A DNA stretch of 11,703 nt from Thermoflexus hugenholtzii JAD2 (GTDB lineage Bacteria > Chloroflexota > Dehalococcoidia > SHYB01): assembly GCA_945861815.1 (NCBI GenBank), contig CAMAVV010000031.1, forward strand, positions 1-11,703, in the 5' to 3' direction. This document shows, in pieces, positions 1 through 7,044 of the stretch. The notes below the pieces were generated by a model that saw only the letters and a program-made list of their open reading frames with translations, did not search any database and was not told where the DNA came from. Positions within the stretch are counted from its first letter, which is position 1, and each line of letters opens with the position of its first letter. The translations under genes were made by a program, and so were the position numbers.

Positions 1-1008
1 GGGACGCCGCCTCCCTATCCCGCCTATCCCACGAACTTCTGCCAGTACATGGGCATCACGCCCGCCTGGATGGAGACGGCCCCCCACGGCGGTGCGCCGA
101 TGGGCTCTCTTATCTGGCGCGCGGCTCTCGGCATCATCGCCGGCTTCGCCAAAACCGTCCTTGTCGTCTGCACCGACAATCGCGAGTCGCGTTTCTCCCG
201 GGGCGGCGTCGTCTCCTACATCGCCGCGCACAACTTCGACACCGAGTATGAGTATCCCTACGGCCCGCTAGTCCCTTCGGCCTTCGCCCTCATGGCGCAG
301 CGGCATATGCACGAGTACGGCACGACCAGCGAGCAACTGGCCTCGGTCGCGGTGGCGGCCCGGAAATGGGCGCGGCTGCACCCGAAGGCGCTCATGAAGC
401 AGCCGCTGTCCATCGAGGACGTGCTTAACTCGCGCCTCATCAGCTCGCCGCTCCACCTTCTGGACATCTGTCTCGTCACCGATGGCGGAGGCGCGATGGT
501 CATCACCAGCGCAGAAAGGGCGAAGGATTTCTCCAGGAAGCCCGTCTATGTGCGCGGCTTCGGCGAGTGCGGCGAGAGCCAAAATATCACCTACTTCTCG
601 AGCTACACAGAGCCACACCTCATCAAGATAGCCACAGGCCAGGCACTGCGTATGGCGAAGCTCGGTATCGACGATATCGATATCGCCTATCCCTACGATC
701 CCTCCACATTCAACGCGATGTGGGCGTTGGAGGACATGGGCTTCTGCAAAAAGGGCGAGGGTGGCGCGTTCGTGTCAGGCGGCAACATCGAACCGGGCGG
801 CAAGCTGCCGGTGAATACCCACGGCGGCCTTCTTTCGTACAGCCACCCAGGCATCTCCGGGGGATTTCTAGGAGCCATCGAAGCGGTGCGCCAGCTTCGC
901 GGCGAATGTGGCGAACGCCAAGTCAAAGGGGCGCGCACAGCCATCACGCACCAGATGGGGGGCTTCTACACGATGGGCGTTACCGTCCTGGGAAATACGC
1001 CGTCATGA
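1..1008 (+). CDS. Thiolase-like / lipid-transfer-type protein, 5'-truncated by the window edge
   Basis: The reading frame is open from base 1, so the true start lies upstream; 335 codons are visible. The C-terminal half has SCP2-thiolase-family hallmarks: GFCKKGEGG, GGKLPVNTHGGLLSYSHPG (catalytic-type His in SYSHPG) and RQLRGECGERQV. The region that normally carries the nucleophilic Cys reads HGGAPMGS (about bases 85-108), with Ala (codon 94-96) where Cys is expected. No Cys is seen in the final GGFYTMG segment either. Thiolase-like proteins without this Cys, paired with a DUF35 protein, include the steroid side-chain aldolase Ltp2. A canonical Claisen thiolase is therefore less likely than a retro-aldolase or non-catalytic acyl-CoA-binding role (inference). 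The stop codon overlaps the DUF35 start, which implies coupled translation and a complex. The family call is firm; the reaction is not. Confidence 0.9.
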   Translation, partial: GTPPPYPAYPTNFCQYMGITPAWMETAPHGGAPMGSLIWRAALGIIAGFAKTVLVVCTDNRESRFSRGGVVSYIAAHNFDTEYEYPYGPLVPSAFALMAQRHMHEYGTTSEQLASVAVAARKWARLHPKALMKQPLSIEDVLNSRLISSPLHLLDICLVTDGGGAMVITSAERAKDFSRKPVYVRGFGECGESQNITYFSSYTEPHLIKIATGQALRMAKLGIDDIDIAYPYDPSTFNAMWALEDMGFCKKGEGGAFVSGGNIEPGGKLPVNTHGGLLSYSHPGISGGFLGAIEAVRQLRGECGERQVKGARTAITHQMGGFYTMGVTVLGNTPS

Positions 1009-1415
1009 ACGCCTACAAAAAGCCGCTACCCACCATCACGGAAGACGGCCGCCCCTTTTGGGAGGCGCTGAAGCAACATCGCTTCACGTTGCAACGGTGC
1101 AAAAGCTGCAGGAAGCATCAGTTTCCCCCGCGCATCCTTTGCTCCCACTGCGGCAAACGCGATATCGAGTGGAGCGAGGTCTCCGGCAGCGGCCACGTCT
1201 ATTCCTTCACCGCCGTTCATCGCCCGCCGGACGCCGTCTTCCAAAAAGATGTTCCCTATCTCCTGGCAGTCGTCCAGCTGGATGAAGGGCCACGCTTAAT
1301 GACGAACCTTGTCGGCTGTCCCATCGAGGCGGCGCGTATAGGGATGCGCGTGACGCCGGTCTTCGACGATGTGACGGATGAGGTCACCTTAGTGAAGTTC
1401 CGCCCGGTCGAATAA
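1005..1415 (+). CDS. DUF35 zinc-ribbon/OB-fold acyl-CoA-associated protein (thiolase partner)
   Basis: This 136-residue protein is a typical full-length DUF35 protein. An N-terminal helix (GRPFWEALKQHRF, about residues 15-27) is followed by a rubredoxin-like zinc ribbon with Cys32, Cys35, Cys46 and Cys49 (CKSC and CSHC). An OB-fold follows (residues about 55-130), with GSGHVYSFTAVHRPP and PYLLAVVQLDEGPRL. DUF35 proteins act as structural or CoA-channelling subunits of thiolase-fold enzymes, such as BbsA with BbsB, ChsH2 with Ltp2, and the archaeal thiolase/HMG-CoA synthase bridge. The ATG at 1005 overlaps the thiolase TGA (ATGA), so the two are almost certainly co-translated and form one complex. 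The frame is open further upstream, but the ATGA overlap and the alignment of the protein's beginning support this start. All four zinc ligands are present. Confidence 0.93.
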   Translation: MNAYKKPLPTITEDGRPFWEALKQHRFTLQRCKSCRKHQFPPRILCSHCGKRDIEWSEVSGSGHVYSFTAVHRPPDAVFQKDVPYLLAVVQLDEGPRLMTNLVGCPIEAARIGMRVTPVFDDVTDEVTLVKFRPVE

Positions 1416-1437
1416 GATGTCCCAGCACAGGTGAACG

Positions 1438-2577
1438 ATGGACTATAACCTCTCCCCGGAACAACAAGCGCTCCAGCAGCGCGTTCGCAAACTGGCCCAG
1501 GAAAAGCTCGCGCCGCTTGCCCATGAAGCCGATGAGATGGACGAGCTGCACCCCGGAGTCACCAAGGCGCTGGCGCAGGAGGGCCTGTTCAAGTACATGG
1601 TGCCGAAGGAGTACGGGGGCAACGGCATCAGCGTCATCAACGTCTGCATCATTCGGGAAGAGCTGAGCAAGGTCTGTGGCCAGGCGGACAGCACCTTCGC
1701 GATGCAAGGACTCGGCTCGTACTCCATCACCCTCGCAGGCAGCGAAGACCTCAAGCGGCGCTATCTGCCAAAGGTTGCCACCGGCGAGGCTATCGCCGCC
1801 TTCGCCCTCACGGAGCCGCAGGCCGGCTCCGATGTGGGGAGCCTGCAAACCACCGCCACCTTGGACGGCGACCACTATGTCATCAACGGGACAAAGCGCT
1901 ACATCAGCCAGTGCGGCTTCGCCAGCTTCTACACCACCTTCCTTAAGACTGACCCTGGCGCCGGGACAAAGGGCATCTCAGCGATCGTGGTCGACAAGGG
2001 CACGCCCGGCCTCGATACCTCCAAAAAAGTAAAGTTACTTGCCCCCCATGTGAACGGCGAAGTCCTCTATAGGAATGTGCGCGTCCCTAAGTCCCAGCTC
2101 CTCGGAGCGCCGGGCGGCGGCATGCGCATCGCCCTCAGCACCCTCGACGTCTTTCGCACGACGGTGGCGGCGGCGGTCCTTGGGATGGCTGAGGCGGCCT
2201 ATGCTGCCGCGCTTAAACGGGCCAAGGAGCGCAAAGCCTTCGGCCAGCCCCTCGCCGACTTCCAGGCGACGCAGTTCAAGCTCGCCGAAATGGTGACAGG
2301 CATCGAAGCGGCGCGCCACCTGATATTTTGGGCGGCCTGGCTCAAAGACAGCGGAACTGCCCAGGTCATACAGCAGGCCTCCATGGCAAAGCTCTTCGCA
2401 ACGGAGATGGCCCAGCGCGTTGTGGACGAGGCGCTGCAGATCCACGGCGCGGCAGGCTTGGAGAAAGGGAGCATCATCGAGAAGCTCTATCGAGAGGTGC
2501 GCCAGCCGCGGGTCTATGAGGGCTCGACGGAGATATTGAAGATCGTTATCGCACGGGAAATCTTGAAGGACAAATAG
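1438..2577 (+). CDS. Acyl-CoA dehydrogenase
   Basis: This 379-residue FAD-dependent acyl-CoA dehydrogenase should introduce an alpha,beta double bond into an acyl-CoA and pass electrons to ETF. The domains are complete: an N-terminal helical domain (1-120), a middle beta domain with the FAD/substrate motif AFALTEPQAGSD (121-132) and INGTKRYISQ (149-158), and a C-terminal helical domain with RKAFGQPLADFQATQ (265-279) and QIHGAAGL (334-341). The catalytic base is expected at Glu361 in RVYEGSTEIL, matching the YEG glutamate of medium- and short-chain enzymes. QIHGAAGL differs slightly from the usual QIHGGxGY. The start at 1438 has an AGGTGA Shine-Dalgarno-like stretch at 1429-1434 and lies 22 bp after the DUF35 stop, so it belongs to the same operon. 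The natural substrate cannot be read from sequence; the neighbours suggest a branched or ring-bearing acyl-CoA. Confidence 0.95.
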   Translation: MDYNLSPEQQALQQRVRKLAQEKLAPLAHEADEMDELHPGVTKALAQEGLFKYMVPKEYGGNGISVINVCIIREELSKVCGQADSTFAMQGLGSYSITLAGSEDLKRRYLPKVATGEAIAAFALTEPQAGSDVGSLQTTATLDGDHYVINGTKRYISQCGFASFYTTFLKTDPGAGTKGISAIVVDKGTPGLDTSKKVKLLAPHVNGEVLYRNVRVPKSQLLGAPGGGMRIALSTLDVFRTTVAAAVLGMAEAAYAAALKRAKERKAFGQPLADFQATQFKLAEMVTGIEAARHLIFWAAWLKDSGTAQVIQQASMAKLFATEMAQRVVDEALQIHGAAGLEKGSIIEKLYREVRQPRVYEGSTEILKIVIAREILKDK

Positions 2578-2645
2578 CTCATGGCGTGGCGGCCCTTGCC
2601 GTCGCGCGTTACGAAGTAGCGAAGCGAGAGGCTACGCAAAGAGGC

Positions 2646-2651
2646 GGAGGG
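2646..2651 (+). promoter_or_regulatory. Ribosome binding site of the diiron protein gene
   Basis: GGAGGG lies 5 nt before the ATG at 2657. It supports that start over the in-frame ATG at 2672. It is the strongest Shine-Dalgarno on the + strand of the window. Confidence 0.65.
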
Positions 2652-2656
2652 AAGCG

Positions 2657-3775
2657 ATGGCACACGGAACGATGACGCAGAAGGAAGCCTTCGAGTACGT
2701 CCGCAACGCGCCCCACATCAAGAAGGTGCGCGAGGGCAACTACAAGCCTGGCGCGTGGTTCTACGCCGAGCCGGGCGACGGCTCCGGCCTCTGGCAAGAC
2801 TGGGGCGTGAAGGCCACACCCGGCAAGCGCGGACTGACCTTCCTGGACACGGCGAAAGTTGACGCGCCGCCTCCCCTGGAAGCGCCCGACCGCGCCATCA
2901 TCCGCGGGTCAGGAGTGGACGGCGCCCTACCCATCCAAGAGTACGCCGCATCGAAGCGACACCAGGTGTGGGCGGAGAACGTCGTCGCGCTGTACGAGGA
3001 GGCGACGTCGCGGCAGTGGGTCGCCAGCCGGGACATCCCTTGGGACAAGCTCACGCCGCTGCCGAAGGACCAAGAGAAGGCCTACTGCCAAATCGTCTCG
3101 CACCTGGCGCGCGTCGAATATATCGCCGCCGACGTGCTGGGCGGCTTCTTGCCGAAGATCGCCTCCGCCTTCCACGAGGTGAAGCTCTTCCTCATCACCC
3201 AGTCGATGGACGAAGCGCGCCATACCGAGGTCTTTCGCAAGCGCGCCCTCGCAAACGGCGGCGGCATTGCGCCCAACTTCTCGAACATGAACCCGGCCTA
3301 TCACGAGATGAAGCACGGCCAGTTGTCCCGTTTCCAAGATACGTCGTTCCTCCTCTTCCTGGCGGAAGGCTTCGCCCTGGACCTCTTCCGTTTCGCCGAG
3401 TTCCTGGGGAAGACGGAGACGGACAAGGTCATCTTCTCCCGCGTCATGCAGGACGAGGCGCGCCACGTCTCCTACCACACGATGCGCACCGCCTACGACC
3501 TGGCGAACAACCCGAATCGGGAGGGCGAGATTTTGCACCTGCACGCCCTCTGCGACCGCACCGAGGCGGAGATGTTCATCTGGGACTTCCTCAATCCGCA
3601 TTTCATGGAGGCGGGCGCGATCCTCGCCGCCGGGTCCGTGGACAAGATAGACAAGGGATACGATTCGATTCGGCTGCTCTACAGCAAGATCCGCGAAGAG
3701 TACCTGCGGCGCTGTGAGCGCATCGGATTTAACCGCCGCGAGCGGTGCATGGTGCCGGAAGAGCCGCCATTCTAG
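2657..3775 (+). CDS. Ferritin-like diiron protein (possible oxygenase) with duplicated DEARH motifs
   Basis: This 372-residue protein has the ligand pattern of a ferritin-like four-helix-bundle diiron-carboxylate enzyme. Proposed iron ligands are Glu154 (ARVEYIAAD), Glu186 and His189 (DEARHTE), Glu237 (FLAEGFALD), and Glu267 and His270 (DEARHVS). The spacings Glu154-Glu186 (32) and Glu237-Glu267 (30) match the roughly 30-residue gaps of ribonucleotide reductase R2 and bacterial multicomponent monooxygenases. Both half-sites use an identical DEARH. The first ligand appears to be Glu, as in monooxygenases and R2lox; class I R2 uses Asp. No signal peptide or membrane segment is seen. The gene lies 79 bp after the acyl-CoA dehydrogenase on the same strand. 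Possible roles are hydroxylation or epoxidation of an acyl-CoA or its acid, by analogy with PaaA/BoxB. No reductase or ferredoxin partner is visible. The fold is well supported; the reaction is inference. Confidence 0.85.
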   Translation: MAHGTMTQKEAFEYVRNAPHIKKVREGNYKPGAWFYAEPGDGSGLWQDWGVKATPGKRGLTFLDTAKVDAPPPLEAPDRAIIRGSGVDGALPIQEYAASKRHQVWAENVVALYEEATSRQWVASRDIPWDKLTPLPKDQEKAYCQIVSHLARVEYIAADVLGGFLPKIASAFHEVKLFLITQSMDEARHTEVFRKRALANGGGIAPNFSNMNPAYHEMKHGQLSRFQDTSFLLFLAEGFALDLFRFAEFLGKTETDKVIFSRVMQDEARHVSYHTMRTAYDLANNPNREGEILHLHALCDRTEAEMFIWDFLNPHFMEAGAILAAGSVDKIDKGYDSIRLLYSKIREEYLRRCERIGFNRRERCMVPEEPPF

Positions 3776-3782
3776 GCTGCAT

Positions 3783-3805
3783 CGCCGCTCCGATCCGGCG
3801 CGGAG
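3783..3805. terminator. Possible bidirectional terminator hairpin between convergent genes
   Basis: The 33-bp gap between the converging operons contains two mutually exclusive 5-bp stems: CGCCG/CGGCG (3783-3787 with 3796-3800) and CTCCG/CGGAG (3788-3792 with 3801-3805), each with an 8-nt loop. There is no T-run on either strand. The position is right for termination, but the structure is weak. Confidence 0.25.
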
Positions 3806-3808
3806 GGC

Positions 3809-4561
3809 CTAAAAGCCCATGAAGCTCGCGCCGCAGGTGTGGAAGGTCTGCCCCGCGAGCATGTGCCCCGTCGTATCATCGGCAAGAAAGGCGACGAGCT
3901 CGGCGGTCTCCTCAGCCTTCACCGCCCTGCCGAACTTCAGCCTGCGCTGCATGCGCGCCAGGTCTTCTTCGGTGCGGCCCCTGCGCCAGAGCGGCGTGTC
4001 GGTTGCCCCAGGCGCGACGACGAAGACCATGATGTTGTGTTTGGCGAGTTCGTTCTGGATGCCTTTGCTCAGTGTCACAACGCCAGCCTTGGCTGCTGCG
4101 TAGGCGGGGAGGTCGGCGCCGCCGGTTGCCGCAACGGTAGAGGCGAAGTTGATGATACGCCCGCCGCCCTGGGTAACCATGACTTTCGCCGTCTCCTGGT
4201 TCACATAGAATGTGCCGTAGAGATTGATCTTGATGGTCCTGTCCCACAGCTCATCGTCGACTTCCAAAAAGGGCTTGTGGAAGGCGTTGCCGGCCACATT
4301 CGCAAGCACGTCGATCCCGCCGAATCTTTTCACCGTCTCGTCCACCACCGCCTTAACATCTTTACGCACCGTAAGGTCCGTCCTCTGGAAAAAGGCCGTG
4401 CCGCCGCGCGCCTTAATCTCCTGTACAACCTCTTCGCCCTTATCGGCCTGGATATCGGCGATGGCGACCTTTGCGCCGCGCGAGGCCAGGAGAACCGCCG
4501 ACGCGCGACCCATGCCGCTTGCGCCGCCAGTGACGATGGCCGACTTTCCTTTAAGTGACAT
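3809..4561 (-). CDS. Short-chain dehydrogenase/reductase (SDR), probably NAD-dependent
   Basis: This 250-residue classical SDR has the family's usual length. The Rossmann motif TGGASGMG is at 11-18. Asp36 at the end of beta-2 (AIADIQ) favours NAD(H) over NADP(H). The structural motif NVAG is at 88-91. The catalytic residues are Asn113 (KINLYG), Ser141 (INFAST), Tyr154 and Lys158 (AYAAAK). It is the last gene of the - strand operon, 12 bp after the CoA-transferase stop. Its Shine-Dalgarno (AAGGAAGGG, 4566-4574) abuts that stop codon. In this setting it most likely oxidises a 3-hydroxyacyl-CoA to the 3-oxo compound, the role of BbsD/BbsC in toluene degradation (inference). Many SDRs look alike, so substrate assignment is uncertain; the fold and active site are not in doubt. 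Confidence 0.93.
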   Translation of the reverse strand: MSLKGKSAIVTGGASGMGRASAVLLASRGAKVAIADIQADKGEEVVQEIKARGGTAFFQRTDLTVRKDVKAVVDETVKRFGGIDVLANVAGNAFHKPFLEVDDELWDRTIKINLYGTFYVNQETAKVMVTQGGGRIINFASTVAATGGADLPAYAAAKAGVVTLSKGIQNELAKHNIMVFVVAPGATDTPLWRRGRTEEDLARMQRRLKFGRAVKAEETAELVAFLADDTTGHMLAGQTFHTCGASFMGF

Positions 4562-4573
4562 GTGTCCCTTCCT

Positions 4574-5791
4574 TTAACTACAAACGCCCGCGTTCATCAA
4601 TTCTTGATACTCGCCCTCGGACATCTTCAAAAGTTCACGCAAGACGAATTCGTTGTGCTCGCCGAGCAGCGGCGCCGGGCGAACGTCTGGCTCGATCCCC
4701 GATATGCGAAAAGCTGCGGCATCGATGGGATACTGCCCCATGCGTGCATGATCGACGGTGATGAAGTGTTTGCGATGGCGCAGCTGCGGGTCTTCGTGCA
4801 GGTCGCGCCCGGTGGCGACGAGGCCTGCCGGGACGCCTGCCGCTTGCAGCATCTCCATCACCTGACGAGCGTCGCGCTGTTTGGTCCACTCGGTGATGAT
4901 TGCGTCGAGGGCCGTGCTGTGCTGCATGCGCTTCAGCATCGTGTCGAAGCGCGCGTCCTTCGCCAGCTCCGATCTGCCCATGGCCTCGCACAGCGCCTGC
5001 CATTCGGGGTCGCTTCGCACTGAGATGGCGCACCAGCGGTCGTCTCCCTGGCAGCGGTAAGCGTTGTGCGGCGCGGCGTGGTCGGCGTGGTTGCCTCTGC
5101 GCTCGCCATCGCGCCCATTCACCGTGTAGTCGAGGATGCCCGGCGCGAGGAATTGCAAACCGGCCTCAAGCTGGGAGAGGTCGATGTATTGCCCCTGGCC
5201 GGTGCGGGTGCGCTGCTCCAGCGCCGCAACGATGGCGATGATCGAGAACCAGGGGGCGATCATATCAGGAAGGGGGAGCGCCGGGCCCAGGGGTTCACGG
5301 TCGGGCCAGCCGGTGAAGTGGTTGAAGCCAGTGAGGGCTTGCAGCATACCGCCAAGCCCAGGATGTCCGGCGTGCGGCCCAGTCTGCCCTTGCTGGCTTG
5401 AGCTCAGCATGATGGCCTTGGGGTTGAGCTTGCGCACATTCTCGTAGTCGAGTCCCCATTCGCCCATCTGGCCCGCGCTGAAATTCTCCGTGACCACGTC
5501 GGCCCATGCGACAAGGCGCTTCGCAATCTCCTGAGCTCGCGGGTCTTTGAGGTTCAGGCTCACGCTAAGCTTGGATGGGGCAAGGATGCCGAAGTGGAGG
5601 CTGGAGTTGCGCCCCGGCTTCCCGGCAAAGGGGGGAGAGATGCGCGTGCTATCGGGGCGCGAGTGCGTCTCGATCTTCACGACTTGTGCGCCGTAGATAG
5701 CCAGATACTTCGTCGTGGTTGGGCCGGCGATCGCCCAGCAGAAGTCGGCGACCTTCACTCCGGCGAGGGGCAGCCGCTTCACGCCGCTCAT
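4574..5791 (-). CDS. Class III (CaiB/BaiF family) CoA-transferase with intact catalytic Asp
   Basis: This 405-residue protein is of typical family length. It starts with PLAGVKVADFCWAIAGPTTT and LAIYGAQVVKIE (about 8-41). The centre has DVVTENFSAGQMGEWGLDY (98-116) and a PxxD active-site element, PLPDMIAP, with Asp176 as the expected aspartyl-CoA nucleophile. The tail has LGEHNEFVLREL. Class III enzymes move CoA from a donor such as succinyl-CoA to a carboxylic acid, activating the substrate without ATP. Its ATG (5789-5791) overlaps the stop of the paralogous CoA-transferase upstream by 4 bp (ATGA). The two products are therefore probably made in equal amounts and may form a heteromer, as BbsE and BbsF do. 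Family assignment is firm; donor and acceptor are unknown. Confidence 0.94.
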   Translation of the reverse strand: MSGVKRLPLAGVKVADFCWAIAGPTTTKYLAIYGAQVVKIETHSRPDSTRISPPFAGKPGRNSSLHFGILAPSKLSVSLNLKDPRAQEIAKRLVAWADVVTENFSAGQMGEWGLDYENVRKLNPKAIMLSSSQQGQTGPHAGHPGLGGMLQALTGFNHFTGWPDREPLGPALPLPDMIAPWFSIIAIVAALEQRTRTGQGQYIDLSQLEAGLQFLAPGILDYTVNGRDGERRGNHADHAAPHNAYRCQGDDRWCAISVRSDPEWQALCEAMGRSELAKDARFDTMLKRMQHSTALDAIITEWTKQRDARQVMEMLQAAGVPAGLVATGRDLHEDPQLRHRKHFITVDHARMGQYPIDAAAFRISGIEPDVRPAPLLGEHNEFVLRELLKMSEGEYQELMNAGVCS

Positions 5792-7044
5792 ACGACACCC
5801 GCTTCAGCCAGGGAGACCAACTCGTCGCGAGAATAGCCAAGTTCATTCACGTAGATAACGCCGTTGTGCTCGCCGATGAGGGGCGGGCGCAGGCGGATCG
5901 ACTGCGGCGCACCAGGATAACGAAGGAATGCGCCCGGGTAAGTGACGCTTGTCTTCAACTCAGGGTGTTCGACCTTTTCAAAGAAGCCGCGCGACTTGAG
6001 TTGGTCGTTGGAGAGGAGGTCTTTTGGCGAACTGACGGGGAACAGGAAGGCGCGGCGCTTCAGCGCCTCTCGATAGGTCTCATCCTTGGTGAAGCGCGAA
6101 AAGAAGTCGGACATCTCGTCTTCCCATGCGTCAACCTGCTCTTGGCTGATGCTGCCCCCAGTCACTTTGTTGAAGTCGGTATTTTTAATCGTCGTCTCGA
6201 AGCCCTTGTCCTGCATCCACTGGGCCAGGCCGCGCATGCGATTGCCGGGGCCGGGGCCCCAGAAGATGTGGGAGGCGATGTAGCCATCTTTTGCGGGGAA
6301 GACGCCGCGCGTCATGCGTCCGCCGTAAAGATGCTTCGCGCCCCGGTGCTCCACTTGGTTCTCAGCGAACCAGTGCTGCTGGGTGTTCGTCAGCATATTC
6401 GCGACGGCCTCTTGCGCCGAGACGTCGAGATGGCTTCCCTCGCCAGAGGCAAGCCTGCCGGCGTGGGCAAGCATCGCGCCGACGGCGGCCTGGGCCCCAA
6501 CGAAGGTGTGCGACTGCGGGATGCCTATGCGCAATGGCGGGCGGTCTTCCGTGCCGCACAGGTTCATCATCCCGCCCGCCGCCATCGTCACGATGTCGTC
6601 GCCCTTGTAGCCGCTATAGGGGCCACTCTGGCCAAATGGCGTGATGGAAATCATGACGAGGCCAGGGTTGATCTCGCGCAGCACATCAAAGCCAAGTCCG
6701 AGTTTTTGCATGTGGCCTGGGGCAAAGGTTTCGATGAGGAAGTGGGCAGAGGCGACAAGCCGCTTGAGGATTCCCTTGCCGTCGGCGGTGGCGAGATCGA
6801 GGGTGATGCCGCGTTTGTTGCAGTTGAAGGCCCACCAAGTGAGGCTCTTTTCGGCGTGGGCGTCGTCGTGATAGAAGGGCGCGCGGTTGCGCGATAGGTC
6901 GCCGCCTGGCGGCTCGACTTTGATGACATCGGCGCCAAGATCGCCGAGAAGGCGGCCGCAGAGCGCGCCAGTCTCATCGGAGAGGTCAAGGACGCGATAT
7001 AGGCTAAGGGGCAAGAAGGGCGCAGAGGTCGAAGAGCTACTCAT
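5788..7044 (-). CDS. Class III (CaiB/BaiF family) CoA-transferase paralogue, catalytic Asp replaced by His
   Basis: This 418-residue CaiB/BaiF paralogue has RVLDLSDETGALCGRLLGDL (17-36), GADVIKVEPPGGD (37-49), LIETFAPGHMQKLGLGFD (103-120), SGEGSHLDVSAQEA (200-213) and RPPLIGEHN near the end. At the position of the nucleophilic Asp (PxxD in the downstream paralogue) it reads IPQSHTFVG, with His179. This variant probably cannot form the aspartyl-CoA intermediate by itself. It may serve as the partner subunit of the neighbouring enzyme or use different chemistry (inference). Its ATG lies within the last codons of the MaoC-like gene (8-bp overlap, ATGAGTAG), and its stop overlaps the next gene's start, so translation along this stretch looks coupled. 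The N-terminal run of Ser residues is unremarkable. Confidence 0.93.
   Translation of the reverse strand: MSSSSTSAPFLPLSLYRVLDLSDETGALCGRLLGDLGADVIKVEPPGGDLSRNRAPFYHDDAHAEKSLTWWAFNCNKRGITLDLATADGKGILKRLVASAHFLIETFAPGHMQKLGLGFDVLREINPGLVMISITPFGQSGPYSGYKGDDIVTMAAGGMMNLCGTEDRPPLRIGIPQSHTFVGAQAAVGAMLAHAGRLASGEGSHLDVSAQEAVANMLTNTQQHWFAENQVEHRGAKHLYGGRMTRGVFPAKDGYIASHIFWGPGPGNRMRGLAQWMQDKGFETTIKNTDFNKVTGGSISQEQVDAWEDEMSDFFSRFTKDETYREALKRRAFLFPVSSPKDLLSNDQLKSRGFFEKVEHPELKTSVTYPGAFLRYPGAPQSIRLRPPLIGEHNGVIYVNELGYSRDELVSLAEAGVV

Noticed and set aside
2578..2656. 79-bp gap with a GTAGC/GCTAC inverted repeat, considered as a terminator or internal promoter
   Set aside because: The stem is only 5 bp with a 10-nt loop and no T-run, and no paired -35/-10 boxes are visible. 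Only the ribosome binding site is supported.
2968..3717. Alternative + strand frame inside the diiron protein gene (about 250 codons)
   Set aside because: It overlaps a gene with complete diiron ligands in another frame, is very rich in Arg/Pro/Gly, and resembles no known protein.
5719..6897. Long open frame on the + strand (about 390 codons) opposite the CoA-transferases
   Set aside because: It is antisense to two well-supported CaiB/BaiF genes, resembles no known family, is rich in Ala/Arg/Gly/Val as expected of a GC-rich shadow frame, and has no clear ribosome binding site.
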